DNA of 64,000 nucleotides, from positions 248,001 to 312,000 of the forward strand of contig NZ_JAHSTW010000005.1 of NCBI RefSeq assembly GCF_019145195.1, read 5' to 3'. Shown piece by piece: positions 34,938 through 45,840 of the stretch. The notes under the pieces are model-generated. The model ran no database searches. It was not told the origin of the DNA and saw only the letters and a program-made list of their open reading frames with translations. This stretch comes from Pseudomonas siliginis (GTDB lineage Bacteria > Pseudomonadota > Gammaproteobacteria > Pseudomonadales > Pseudomonadaceae). The translations under genes were made by a program, and so were the position numbers. Position 1 is the first letter of the stretch. Each line of letters begins with the position of its first letter.

Positions 34938-37028
34938 TTAGCCTTGGGTGACCAAGGCGTCGACAGGTTCAATAGTATCGCTTCGCACCACCGCGCCGAA
35001 CTGCTGAACCATCTGCTGGATGAACGGATCACCGTGGATCGATTCCTCCGCCTCACGCTGGCGATTGGCGCGGCGGCGGGAGGCGGCCTGGGCCGGGGTT
35101 TCCTGCTCGGGCTTGATCAGCTCGATGGTCAGCGTCAGCGTGCGCCCGTGGAACTGGTTCAACGCGTCGTTGAGACGACGCTGTTGCGTGGCGTTGAACA
35201 GTGCGCTGTGGGCCGGATCGAGGTGCATCAGCCAGTGATCGCCATCGACCGCAATCAATGTGCAGTTGGCGGCGATGCTGCCGGTCATGCCGGAAATCGG
35301 CAGCTTCGGGAACAGCTCCAGCCATTGCAGGGCCAGACCGGTGGCCGGCGCGGCGGCAGGTTCCGGCTCGGGCTCAGGCTCGGGATCGGCGGCGTGTTCG
35401 CTGGCCAGTTCGTCGAGGTAGCTGTAGGCCGAATCCATGTCCGGCTCGATGTAGTCTTCATCCAGCGGCGGTTCGTCGTCCATGTCCATGCCCGGCGTAG
35501 CGGCATCGACGTCGGCGACGGACGGCTCGGGAATTGGCGCAGCGGCCCACTCCGGCGCATCCGGGACCACGCTGTCCGGGGTTGGCAGCGGCATCGGCGG
35601 CAATTCAGGCTGCTCGCCAGCAGTTTCCAGCACCGGTTCGACGGCGGGTTGCTGTACTGGTGCCGGCTCGGGCTCGGCTTCCACCGGGTCGTTCCATGGC
35701 AAGTCGACCACGGTTTCGACGGCGACTGGCTCAGGCTCCGGTTGCGCTTCGACAACCGGCGCCACAGGTTCTGGCTCGGCAGCCGGCGCTGCTACCGGTG
35801 CGGGCGCGGGTGCTGGCGCAGCAGCCGCAGCCGCAGCGACCACCGGCGCAGGCTTCGGCGCGGCAGCCACTGAGTTTGCGGAATCAACTGTGGCCTGGCT
35901 GATCCCCACTGGCTTTAGCGGTTGCCTCGGCGCGTCCGCCGTATCCGCCGGGCGGAACGCGAGCATCCGCAGCAAGACCATCTCGAAACCGCCACGCGGG
36001 TCCGGCGCGAGCGGCAAGTCACGGCGCCCAATCAGACCCATCTGGTAATAGAACTGCACGTCTTCGGCCGGCAGCGCCTGGGCCAGGGCCAATACGCGAT
36101 CACGGTCGCCGTGGCCATTGTCGACGCCTTCCGGCAGCGCCTGAGCGATGGCCACGCGGTGCAGCACGTTGAGAATTTCCGAGAGCACGCCGTTCCAGTC
36201 CGGGCCTTGCTCGGCCAAGTGACGCACGGCTTCGAGCAGCGCCTTGGCATCGCCCTCGATCAGCGCATGCAGCACGTCATAGACCTGACCGTGATCCAGT
36301 GTGCCGAGCATGGCCCGCACGTCGGTCGCGAGGACCTTGCCTTCACCGAACGCGATGGCCTGATCGGTCAGGCTCATGGCGTCGCGCATCGAACCGTCAG
36401 CAGCGCGACCAAGCAGCCACAGTGCGTCGTCTTCGAACGGTACGTTTTCTGCGGTCAGGACGTGGGTCAAATGCTCGACCACACGCTCGGGCGTCATGTT
36501 CTTCAGGGAGAATTGCAGGCAGCGCGAAAGAATCGTTGCCGGAAGTTTCTGCGGATCGGTGGTCGCCAGGATGAACTTGACATAGGGCGGCGGCTCTTCA
36601 AGGGTTTTCAACAGCGCATTGAAGGAATGGCTGGAAAGCATGTGCACTTCGTCGATCAGGTAGACCTTGAAGCGCCCACGGCTTGGCGCGTACTGCACGT
36701 TATCGAGCAGTTCGCGGGTGTCTTCGACCTTGGTGCGGCTGGCGGCGTCGATCTCGATCAGGTCGACAAAACGGCCTTCATCGATCTCGCGGCATACCGA
36801 ACACTCGCCGCAGGGGCTGGAGGTGATACCTGTCTCGCAGTTCAGGCACTTGGCAATGATCCGCGCGATGGTGGTCTTGCCGACCCCGCGCGTCCCGGTG
36901 AACAGGTAGGCGTGGTGCAGCCGTTGGCTGTCCAAGGCATTGATCAGAGCCTTGAGCACATGGGTCTGGCCGACCATTTCGCGGAACGAGCGTGGACGCC
37001 ATTTACGTGCAAGAACCTGATAACTCAT
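34938..37028 (-). CDS. dnaX: DNA polymerase III subunits tau/gamma
   Basis: A 696-residue clamp-loader protein. It shows Walker A GTRGVGKT (45-52), the zinc module Cys64/73/76/79, IDEVHMLSSHSFNALLKTLEEPP, and sensor TTDPQKLPATILSRC in the AAA+ part (1-370). A long Ala/Pro/Glu linker (about 395-570) follows, then a C-terminal domain (about 580-696) for alpha and helicase contacts. The repeat-rich linker is visible as GAAGCC/GCTGCG-type runs. I saw no A-AAA-AAG slippery site of the E. coli type, so gamma may not be made by that route. Confidence 0.96.
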   Translation of the reverse strand: MSYQVLARKWRPRSFREMVGQTHVLKALINALDSQRLHHAYLFTGTRGVGKTTIARIIAKCLNCETGITSSPCGECSVCREIDEGRFVDLIEIDAASRTKVEDTRELLDNVQYAPSRGRFKVYLIDEVHMLSSHSFNALLKTLEEPPPYVKFILATTDPQKLPATILSRCLQFSLKNMTPERVVEHLTHVLTAENVPFEDDALWLLGRAADGSMRDAMSLTDQAIAFGEGKVLATDVRAMLGTLDHGQVYDVLHALIEGDAKALLEAVRHLAEQGPDWNGVLSEILNVLHRVAIAQALPEGVDNGHGDRDRVLALAQALPAEDVQFYYQMGLIGRRDLPLAPDPRGGFEMVLLRMLAFRPADTADAPRQPLKPVGISQATVDSANSVAAAPKPAPVVAAAAAAAPAPAPAPVAAPAAEPEPVAPVVEAQPEPEPVAVETVVDLPWNDPVEAEPEPAPVQQPAVEPVLETAGEQPELPPMPLPTPDSVVPDAPEWAAAPIPEPSVADVDAATPGMDMDDEPPLDEDYIEPDMDSAYSYLDELASEHAADPEPEPEPEPAAAPATGLALQWLELFPKLPISGMTGSIAANCTLIAVDGDHWLMHLDPAHSALFNATQQRRLNDALNQFHGRTLTLTIELIKPEQETPAQAASRRRANRQREAEESIHGDPFIQQMVQQFGAVVRSDTIEPVDALVTQG

Positions 37029-37173
37029 CGAAAACCGTCGCAGCGAAGGAAGCAGAAGCGGCTAATGCTAGCGGAGCAAGGGCAAAATTGCATCCGGTGT
37101 CCTCGTCTAATATGGCTAAGCTGCATCAGCAGAGGCTTTTATCAGCTCGGGACGAGGAATTACCGGAGCGTCT

Positions 37174-37923
37174 ATGCGGTGGGCCGTGGCGGCATTGCTG
37201 GGTATCAGCCTCAACGCGATGGCAGCGCAAGCGCCGTTGCGCTTCGCCGTGCCGGACAGTTGGGCGATGCCGATGGTGCAACTGCAAGGCGGCAGACCGA
37301 CCCAGGGCATCCTGCACGACGCCCTGCTCAGCCTGGCGACCCAGGTTGGTGCGCCAGCGCAATTCGTCGTCCTGCCGCGCGCGCGGGTACAGAGCGCCAT
37401 GGAACACGGCGACATCGATGTGCGCTGCTATGCCGCACAGTCGTGGTTGCCGAATCAGTCCGGCGATTACATCTGGAGCGTGCCGTTGTGGTTTCAGCGC
37501 GACCTGCTGGTCAGCCGCAAGGAGCAACCGGCGCAGATCGATCCCGCCCGGCTGCCGCGCCAGGCCATCGGCACCGTCCTCGGTTACAGCTACCCTACCC
37601 TGCAACCGCTGTTCGACGCTGACCAGTTGCAACGCGAAGACGCGCGCAATCAGGAACAGGTACTGGAAAAGCTGCTGGCCGGGCGATACCGCTATGCGGT
37701 GAGCAATCAGTGGACACTGGACTGGATCAATCAGCGCCTGCTGCCGGAGCAGCAGCTGCAAGGGGTCGCGGTGCTGCAGGAACAGAATATCGGCTGCTAC
37801 GTGAGGAACGACCCGAACGTGCCGGTGCAGCGGATCCTGCGCACGTTGCTGCGGATGAAAATGTCCGGCGAGATCGACGACATTATCCGCCTGTATACCG
37901 GCGCCTCTTCAACCACACCCTAG
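37174..37923 (+). CDS. Periplasmic solute-binding protein (SBP family 3-like)
   Basis: A 249-residue protein with a signal peptide (AVAALLGISLNAMAAQA, cleavage near 18-20). It then has LRFAVPDSWAMPMVQL, GILHDALLSLATQVG, FVVLPRARVQSAMEHGDIDVRCYAAQSWLP and IGTVLGYSYPTLQP, a layout like the family 3 solute-binding proteins found alone in Pseudomonas genomes. No permease or ATPase gene is adjacent, so it may be an orphan sensor or binding protein. It diverges from dnaX; CCGGAGCG precedes ATG 37174. Confidence 0.87.
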   Translation: MRWAVAALLGISLNAMAAQAPLRFAVPDSWAMPMVQLQGGRPTQGILHDALLSLATQVGAPAQFVVLPRARVQSAMEHGDIDVRCYAAQSWLPNQSGDYIWSVPLWFQRDLLVSRKEQPAQIDPARLPRQAIGTVLGYSYPTLQPLFDADQLQREDARNQEQVLEKLLAGRYRYAVSNQWTLDWINQRLLPEQQLQGVAVLQEQNIGCYVRNDPNVPVQRILRTLLRMKMSGEIDDIIRLYTGASSTTP

Positions 37924-37943
37924 CTCCCACAGGGTTGGCCGGG

Positions 37944-39911
37944 TCAATAACCGTGCGATTCGCGGAATTTCGGCTCGCGGCTGTGGTGATAATCGATCCA
38001 CTCGACCACGTCGTAAGGCAGATAAAGCTGCTGCCGGGCACGGGACACGGCGATGTACACGGCACAGATGCGCTGATCGAACTCGTAGGCATCCTTGAAT
38101 TTCTCGTTACTGAGCAACGTCCGGGTCAACAGCACGCGCTTGAACTCCATGCCGCCGGCCCGCTCGGCCATCATCAACAGGCAGGCTTTGCCCGGCTCGA
38201 TGATCTTTTGGCTCAGTCGCGTCAGGTCGGCAATCATGAAGCCGTTTTGCAGTTGCGCTTCGATCCACAAAAAAGCTTCATCGAAACGGTTGGCCTCACG
38301 CACTTGCCGCCAATCGGCCATGTCGCTGAAATACGGATGCGGCCCCTTTTCGCTGGACCCGGCGTTGTAGAAATCGCGGCGGAACAGTTCGATGGCGGTG
38401 GTCATGAAATGCTTGATGTCGTCCTGCGCTTCCCGGTCGGGAAAACTGAAGGCGCAACTGGAGTCGTGCAGATGGATGGCCCACATCATCGTGTCCCACG
38501 GTGACGCGGTCAGCACCACGCAACCTTCGGGCGGTACGAAGGATTGCGGGTAGTACTCGATATCGACGTCAGCGTGTCGAGCGCCTTCAAACGGCACTTT
38601 GCTCTTCTGCGTGTGGCGCGAGATCAGCGGATTGACCAGGCGCTCGACATTGCGCCCCGAACGCACCGAATAGCAGATATCGCTCTGACGGACTTCACGC
38701 TTGCGCTTGGGCGCCTCGCCCGTGGCCTGCTGATATTCATCGCCGAGGGTGATCAGCACCTGCTGCCCGCGCTCGATGATTTGCAGCAGCGACGCCGGCA
38801 CGTCCTGGCTTTCGTCGATGATCACATGGGTGTAGCGCGGCGGGACGCGGCAACCGGCGAGACTGGCGCGCTTGATCATGAGCAACGTCGGAAAACCGCT
38901 CTGGCTGGCCCAGGCCGGGTTGGCCTCCAGATACACCCACAGGCGACTGGAGTATTCCAGCAGCGCTTGCGAGTCTGCGCCGGTCAATGGCTGCTGGAAG
39001 TGCGGCAGATGCCTAGCGGACAGCGTGTGGTCTCTGGAGGCGCAATACAGCTCCAGCACGCGCAGGCAAACTTCGAGGGTGCCTGGCCCGTCGTGGTGAC
39101 GAAAGCCGAAGATATTCAACTCCTGCGCCAGCGCCGGCTTGCTCGGAATCCGCGCGGGCGCCTTGGCCATATGAAAGCGGGGGCCAAGCAGCTGGGCCTG
39201 GGCAAAGTCGAAAAACGTCTGACCGATCTCAGTGTTGTGTACTTGGGCGATGTGCTTGCGCAACGTCGCCAGTTTCGCCGGGGTGCGCGCCAGTACCAGG
39301 GTGCGTTTCGAGCGCAGGCATTCGATCAGCGCGCTGAGCATGTAGCTCTTGCCGATGCCCGCATAACCCTGCACGTGCAGGTCTTCGTCGAGGTTGGCAC
39401 GGAAGGTTCGCAGCAGTTTGTCCTGCGCCGCGCTCAACCAGTGCTCGCGCTCGCGTGGCGTAACCATTTGCTGGCGAAACGGGTTGTTCTGTTGCTGGTG
39501 GCGGACTTTGTAGTCCACATCCCATTGCCCGCCGGGTAACAGGTATTCCTGCGCTGTGACTTCATCGGCCATGAGAAAGCGCAGGTTCAGACCTTTGAGC
39601 GCATTGAGGCCGAAATACAGTTTGCGCGAATCGAACAGACGCCGCGCCTCTGCAAGCAGTCCCGCCGATCCGGAGCGCCGGGAGGTGACAGACCAGTCAA
39701 TGAGTCTGGCGAGAATTTTCTCCGCTGCGCTGGCGCTCAGGTCCTGTTCCGTGGCCTGGGCGAGGTTCTGGATGACCAGCACCGCCGCCAGTTCCGAGTC
39801 GCTCAGGTTGGCGAGTGTCGCGTCACCCTCGGGCTGCAACAGCGCCGTACACACATCATGGGTGATGGGCAGAAATACCGGGGTGGCCAAATCAAAATGT
39901 TCCGGGTGCAT
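37944..39911 (-). CDS. SF1 (UvrD-like) helicase/ATPase of unknown role
   Basis: A 655-residue protein with superfamily 1 motifs: Walker A GYAGIGKS (182-189), Walker B VIIDESQD (363-370), motif III LGDEYQQ (389-395), and motif VI YIAVSRARQQLYLP (about 619-632). Residues 1-150 carry no recognised domain. The region between A and B is longer than in minimal Rep/UvrD cores and has few standard motif Ia/II spacings. It is probably an ATP-dependent DNA or RNA translocase. No nuclease domain or defence neighbour is visible; the neighbours are housekeeping genes. The product is not one I can name. Confidence 0.8.
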   Translation of the reverse strand: MHPEHFDLATPVFLPITHDVCTALLQPEGDATLANLSDSELAAVLVIQNLAQATEQDLSASAAEKILARLIDWSVTSRRSGSAGLLAEARRLFDSRKLYFGLNALKGLNLRFLMADEVTAQEYLLPGGQWDVDYKVRHQQQNNPFRQQMVTPREREHWLSAAQDKLLRTFRANLDEDLHVQGYAGIGKSYMLSALIECLRSKRTLVLARTPAKLATLRKHIAQVHNTEIGQTFFDFAQAQLLGPRFHMAKAPARIPSKPALAQELNIFGFRHHDGPGTLEVCLRVLELYCASRDHTLSARHLPHFQQPLTGADSQALLEYSSRLWVYLEANPAWASQSGFPTLLMIKRASLAGCRVPPRYTHVIIDESQDVPASLLQIIERGQQVLITLGDEYQQATGEAPKRKREVRQSDICYSVRSGRNVERLVNPLISRHTQKSKVPFEGARHADVDIEYYPQSFVPPEGCVVLTASPWDTMMWAIHLHDSSCAFSFPDREAQDDIKHFMTTAIELFRRDFYNAGSSEKGPHPYFSDMADWRQVREANRFDEAFLWIEAQLQNGFMIADLTRLSQKIIEPGKACLLMMAERAGGMEFKRVLLTRTLLSNEKFKDAYEFDQRICAVYIAVSRARQQLYLPYDVVEWIDYHHSREPKFRESHGY

Positions 39912-39947
39912 ACAACCTCGCCGCCTGGGCCTTAATACAACACCAGA

Positions 39948-40436
39948 TCAGTCCTGGTCATTCTCGTCGTGCATTTCATGGGACTGCGGCAAGTTTCCCT
40001 CACGGCTGGCCTCCGGGCTGATCCGCAGCTCGAAGGAGTAACCGCCGAGCGTGCCGGACATGCCGCGTCGATCTGCTCCACTAGCCAGCGGGCCTGCATC
40101 GATTTGCGCCTGCACTTCGTAGAGCGCCATTTCCAGCAGTTTGCGCAGGTGTTCAGGGTTTTGAGCGGTGGCTTGCAGCTGCAGGTCGTACTGGCCGGCC
40201 ACCGATTCAGTGATGACGGGCTGGTCCTGCACCGCGAGCGGCTGCGCAGTTTCTTCAGCCGCGTTGAACACGGTCGAAGCCGCCAGAATCGCGGCGTGCT
40301 CCTCATCCATCAGGTCGAGCACTCGCGACAACTCCAGCGTGCGCTCGGGCTGATCCTGCATCTGCGTTTTGACTTCCAGACGCCGCATCTGCCATTCGCG
40401 CAGTTTTTCACGAGTCAGATCGTCGATTTCACCCAC
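39948..40436 (-). CDS. Conserved hypothetical protein, acidic
   Basis: A 162-residue, mostly helical and acidic protein (REKLREWQMRRLEVKTQMQ, LELSRVLDLMDEEHAAILAA, LRKLLEMALYEVQAQIDAG) ending in a Glu/Asp/His-rich tail. There is no signal peptide, membrane segment or catalytic motif. It is 36 bases upstream of the SF1-like gene in the same direction and may be co-transcribed, making it a candidate partner. Confidence 0.6.
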   Translation of the reverse strand: MGEIDDLTREKLREWQMRRLEVKTQMQDQPERTLELSRVLDLMDEEHAAILAASTVFNAAEETAQPLAVQDQPVITESVAGQYDLQLQATAQNPEHLRKLLEMALYEVQAQIDAGPLASGADRRGMSGTLGGYSFELRISPEASREGNLPQSHEMHDENDQD

Positions 40437-40571
40437 TTGCCTTACCTCTCAATGCCAGGCGAGGGAGTATGCCACTGTTCGCGGTCGACAGCCGCACGGG
40501 CACCGGGACGCTGCGCTGCTGATCCGCGCGTTTCTGATGGCGGATCAACGCCACTAGCCAAATCGCAGGCA

Positions 40572-40603
40572 TAAAAAAACCGCAGTGGGCGAAACCCATG
40601 CAG
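40572..40603 (-). terminator. Terminator of ffs
   Basis: On the minus strand CTGCATGGG, loop TTTCG, CCCACTGCGG is followed by seven Ts. It lies about 34 bases after the RNA 3' end. Confidence 0.85.
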
Positions 40604-40636
40604 TTCTCTTTGAATTCTCGGTAGGTTCGTTAAGGT

Positions 40637-40746
40637 GGTGCCCCCACCAGCCACACCCCGGCACACAATGTTCCCGCTGTGGCTGCTTCCTTCCGGATCT
40701 GACCAGGTTCACGGGTAATCGTTGCGGGGGGACCGATGGGGTCACC
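40637..40746 (-). ncRNA. ffs: Signal recognition particle 4.5S RNA
   Basis: The minus strand contains the nearly invariant SRP domain IV (CAGATCCGGAAGGAAGCAGC), preceded by ACCTGG and followed by CACAGCGGGA. The ends GGUGACCCCAU and GUGGGGGCACC pair to close a long hairpin of about 110 nt. It forms the SRP with Ffh, targeting membrane proteins to the translocon. The ends are set from pairing and may be off by a few bases. Confidence 0.95.
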
Positions 40747-40778
40747 ATAACGACGCTTGCCTGTCGGCGAGCCGCGCC

Positions 40779-40806
40779 ATTGTACCTGTCTGAGATGAAC
40801 TTACAA
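40779..40806 (-). promoter_or_regulatory. Sigma70 promoter of ffs
   Basis: On the minus strand, -35 TTGTAA (40806-40801) and -10 TACAAT (40784-40779) are separated by 16 bases. The start would fall near 40772, giving a short precursor leader before the mature 5' end at about 40746. Confidence 0.75.
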
Positions 40807-40869
40807 CCGTTGGTTGCAGATAAAAAACCTGAACGGCTTCAAGGACATAAACATCACGGCCTGCGACAC

Positions 40870-42033
40870 CTACAAGGCCAGCACCTCATCCGCCCTGCCG
40901 CCCGCCTGCTGGATCACCAGATGAATGAAGTGCAACTTGGCGATCGCCGCCGCCGGCAGTACGAACGGGTAGAAATCCGGTTGGCCCATGCTGCGCGACA
41001 GTTCGTTGAGCATGCCGGCCAGTTCGATCCACGCATTGACGAATGACAGGAAAGCGCCACCGCCGGGATGCTCGGGGTCGTACAGGGTGCTGGTGGGAAA
41101 TGGCTGATAGTCGAAGTCCATTTCCCGCGCGCTCATGCCAAAGCCCAGCGCGGTATCCACGGCGTCCATCATGTGCAGGTAGTGCGCCCAGGTTTCCGCC
41201 CAGTCTTCCCACGGGTGCATGGTCGCGTAGGCACTGACGTAGTGCTGCGGCCAGTCCAGCGGTGCGCCTTGCTGGTAATGCCGGTCCAGCGCCTCGGCGT
41301 AACTCGCGCGCTCGTCGCCGAACAGATTGCGGAACGCGTCCAGCCAAGGGCCATTGGCGATGAGGCGATCCCAGTAGTAGTGGCCGACCTCATGGCGAAA
41401 GTGCCCGAGCAGCGTGCGGTAAGGTTCGTGCATCGCCGCCCTGACCTGCTCACGGTGAGCGTCGTCGGCCTCTTTGATGTCGAGGGTGATCAGGCCATTG
41501 GCGTGGCCGGTCATCGGCTCGTTGCCTTCGAGGTCGACACCGATGAAGTCGAAAGCCAATCCGGTTTCTTCGTCGACGGTTTTCGGGATGACCGGCAAGC
41601 CGAGGGTGATCAGTTGCGCGACCAGTCGACGCTTGGCGATTTCAACTTTGCGCCAGCGTTCGGGATTTTCCGCGACGGACAGGTCGGGAATGGTGCGGTT
41701 GAGGCTGCAAGCGATGCACAAGGTGTCGTGATCGGTGGCCGGCAGCAGCCAATTGCACGCGGCGGGCATGTCGAGGTTGGCGCAGCGGCGGAACAGTCCG
41801 GCGTCGGGATCGGCGTCGAGCGTCCAGGTGCCCTCTTCCGGCCCCGGCTGCAGCGAGGTAAGGCGACTTTCTTCAGGTTGATAGCCAAGCAAGGCGTTAC
41901 AGGCCAGGCACTGACTGTTGCGAAAGAACAGCGACTGGCCGCAACGGCACGGCCAGACTTTGCTGTTGCGCGAGGATCCGGCCACGAACGGCGCGATGAT
42001 GCGGGAACTGAGCTGCTCGAAAAAGCGGTGCAT
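40870..42033 (-). CDS. Putative zinc-dependent metallopeptidase with zinc ribbon
   Basis: A 387-residue protein. The N-terminal Cys29-x-Cys31 and Cys42-x2-Cys45 form a probable zinc ribbon, with a second Cys cluster (Cys84, Cys93, Cys106, Cys109). The HEVGH motif at 214-218 is a zincin signature, with PWEDWAETWAHYLHM downstream as the probable third-ligand region. This matches the family annotated as putative zinc-binding metallopeptidase (DUF2248-type). No signal peptide is seen, so the protein is cytoplasmic. Its biological substrate is unknown. Confidence 0.85.
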   Translation of the reverse strand: MHRFFEQLSSRIIAPFVAGSSRNSKVWPCRCGQSLFFRNSQCLACNALLGYQPEESRLTSLQPGPEEGTWTLDADPDAGLFRRCANLDMPAACNWLLPATDHDTLCIACSLNRTIPDLSVAENPERWRKVEIAKRRLVAQLITLGLPVIPKTVDEETGLAFDFIGVDLEGNEPMTGHANGLITLDIKEADDAHREQVRAAMHEPYRTLLGHFRHEVGHYYWDRLIANGPWLDAFRNLFGDERASYAEALDRHYQQGAPLDWPQHYVSAYATMHPWEDWAETWAHYLHMMDAVDTALGFGMSAREMDFDYQPFPTSTLYDPEHPGGGAFLSFVNAWIELAGMLNELSRSMGQPDFYPFVLPAAAIAKLHFIHLVIQQAGGRADEVLAL

Positions 42034-42122
42034 GGCGATCTCTCCCTGGGACTGGCCAAGACTAGATCATCCGGAAGACAACATCGTTCCCGAATATAGC
42101 CCGCTCCTGAGTGACACCGCCG

Positions 42123-42297
42123 TTGTGGCGAGGGGATTTATCCCCGCTCGACTGCGCAGCAGTCGCAAAAAACCGTACACGCGATACAGATAAAATGATC
42201 GGTCGCAGGGTTTTGGGGTCGCTGCGCAACCCAGCGGGGATAAATCCCCTCGCCACAGGTGTCCATCCGGACGGGGATAAATCCCCTCGCCACAGGG
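42123..42297. repeat. Three-copy GGGGATTTATCCCC repeat cluster
   Basis: TGGCGAGGGGATTTATCCCC occurs forward at about 42126 and inverted (GGGGATAAATCCCCTCGCCA) twice, at about 42237 and 42274. The gap between the metallopeptidase and ligA genes is otherwise empty. Arms can pair to form a large cruciform or transcript hairpin. Confidence 0.88.
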
Positions 42298-42307
42298 GTT
42301 CATCCGG

Positions 42308-44704
<2,397 letters not shown>

Positions 44705-44751
44705 TCAATTATTTTGCCGATCGTCTTGTTAAACAGGAACGACCTTTTGTA

Positions 44752-45615
44752 TCAACGCTTCTGGGTCAATGCGCGGCGTTCGAATTCAACAATGCGCTGA
44801 CGGTAGTGTTCGATCGTCTGCGCGGTCAGTACGCTGCGCTGATCGTCTTTCAGCTCGCCGTTCAGTTCCTGGGACAGCTTGCGGGCTGCCGCGACCATCA
44901 CGTCGAAAGCCTGCTTCGGATGACGCGGGCCTGGCAGACCGAGGAAGAAGCTCACCGCCGGGGTGCTGAAGTGGTCGATGTCGTCCAGATCAAAGATACC
45001 CGGCTTGACCGCGTTGGCCATGGAGAACAGCACTTCGCCGTTGCCGGCCATGCTTTCGTGGCGGTGGAAAATGTCCATCTCGCCGAAACGCAGGCCGCTT
45101 TCGAGAATATTCTGCAGCAGCGCAGGGCCTTTGAAGCCGGCCGGGTCGCGGCAAATCACGCTGATCACCAGGACTTCTTCGGCTTGCGGCTGATCTTTTT
45201 CCGCCACGGCCGCTGCAGGCTTGCTGTCTTCGGCGAAGTCATCATCGCGACTGCTGAAGCTCGGGCCGCCGTCCAGGTCGAGGTCGAGGTTCAAGTCGCC
45301 CTGCGCCGGGCCGTTGCTGCCGCGCTTGCCACGTTTCGAACCGGATTCACGCGGCTCGCGGGCTTCGCGGTTGGGCATGCTCACCGACGGCAGATCGTGC
45401 TCGTCCAGTTGCGGCTCTTTGTGCGTGTCCAGGACGCGGGCCGGGCCCAACAGCTCGGCGCTGGTGTCCTCGTCCGGCAGATTGGACAGGCTCCGGTCGA
45501 GACGGAATTTCAGCTTTCCCTTGCCGCCACGCATACGGCGCCAGCCATCGAAAAGAATACCGGCTATCACAATGATGCCGATGACGATCAGCCACTCGCG
45601 CAGACCGATTTCCAT
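44752..45615 (-). CDS. zipA: Cell division protein ZipA
   Basis: A 287-residue protein. The N-terminal anchor ([22 protein letters not shown], residues 4-26) is followed by a basic patch, a charged linker (about 60-140, rich in Asp, Pro, Ser, Gly) and the C-terminal FtsZ-binding domain (about 145-280) with [16 protein letters not shown] and [19 protein letters not shown]. It tethers FtsZ to the membrane. It lies between smc and ligA, the standard order. Confidence 0.95.
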   Translation of the reverse strand: MEIGLREWLIVIGIIVIAGILFDGWRRMRGGKGKLKFRLDRSLSNLPDEDTSAELLGPARVLDTHKEPQLDEHDLPSVSMPNREAREPRESGSKRGKRGSNGPAQGDLNLDLDLDGGPSFSSRDDDFAEDSKPAAAVAEKDQPQAEEVLVISVICRDPAGFKGPALLQNILESGLRFGEMDIFHRHESMAGNGEVLFSMANAVKPGIFDLDDIDHFSTPAVSFFLGLPGPRHPKQAFDVMVAAARKLSQELNGELKDDQRSVLTAQTIEHYRQRIVEFERRALTQKR

Positions 45616-45764
45616 GTAATCCCGTGCCTCTATAAAAAATGCTGAAAAATAAGGGGTTTACACTGCGTAAACCGCTTTAAAACGTGGCGCCAACTCTATG
45701 TTCTGACAGGCGTTTTGCCCACGTATACGAAAAATTGACATTAAACTAGCACGATCAAAGGCTT

Positions 45765-45837
45765 CGCAGCTACAAGCTTTAAGCTCCAAGCCACAAGCCG
45801 TCCACTTGCAGCTTGGAGCTTGTAACCCGCAGCTGCG
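45765..45837. repeat. Palindromic repeat near smc 3' end
   Basis: GCAGCTACAAGCTTTAAGCTCCAAGC and GCTTGGAGCTTGTAACCCGCAGCTGC pair imperfectly across about 20 bases. It lies 3 bases after the smc stop and may act as terminator or as a repeat of the AGCT-rich class common in pseudomonads. Confidence 0.75.
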
Positions 45838-45840
45838 CCG

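Noticed and set aside
34938..36000. Programmed frameshift in dnaX
   Set aside because: No A-AAA-AAG type slippery site was seen in the linker region, so I do not claim gamma synthesis by recoding.
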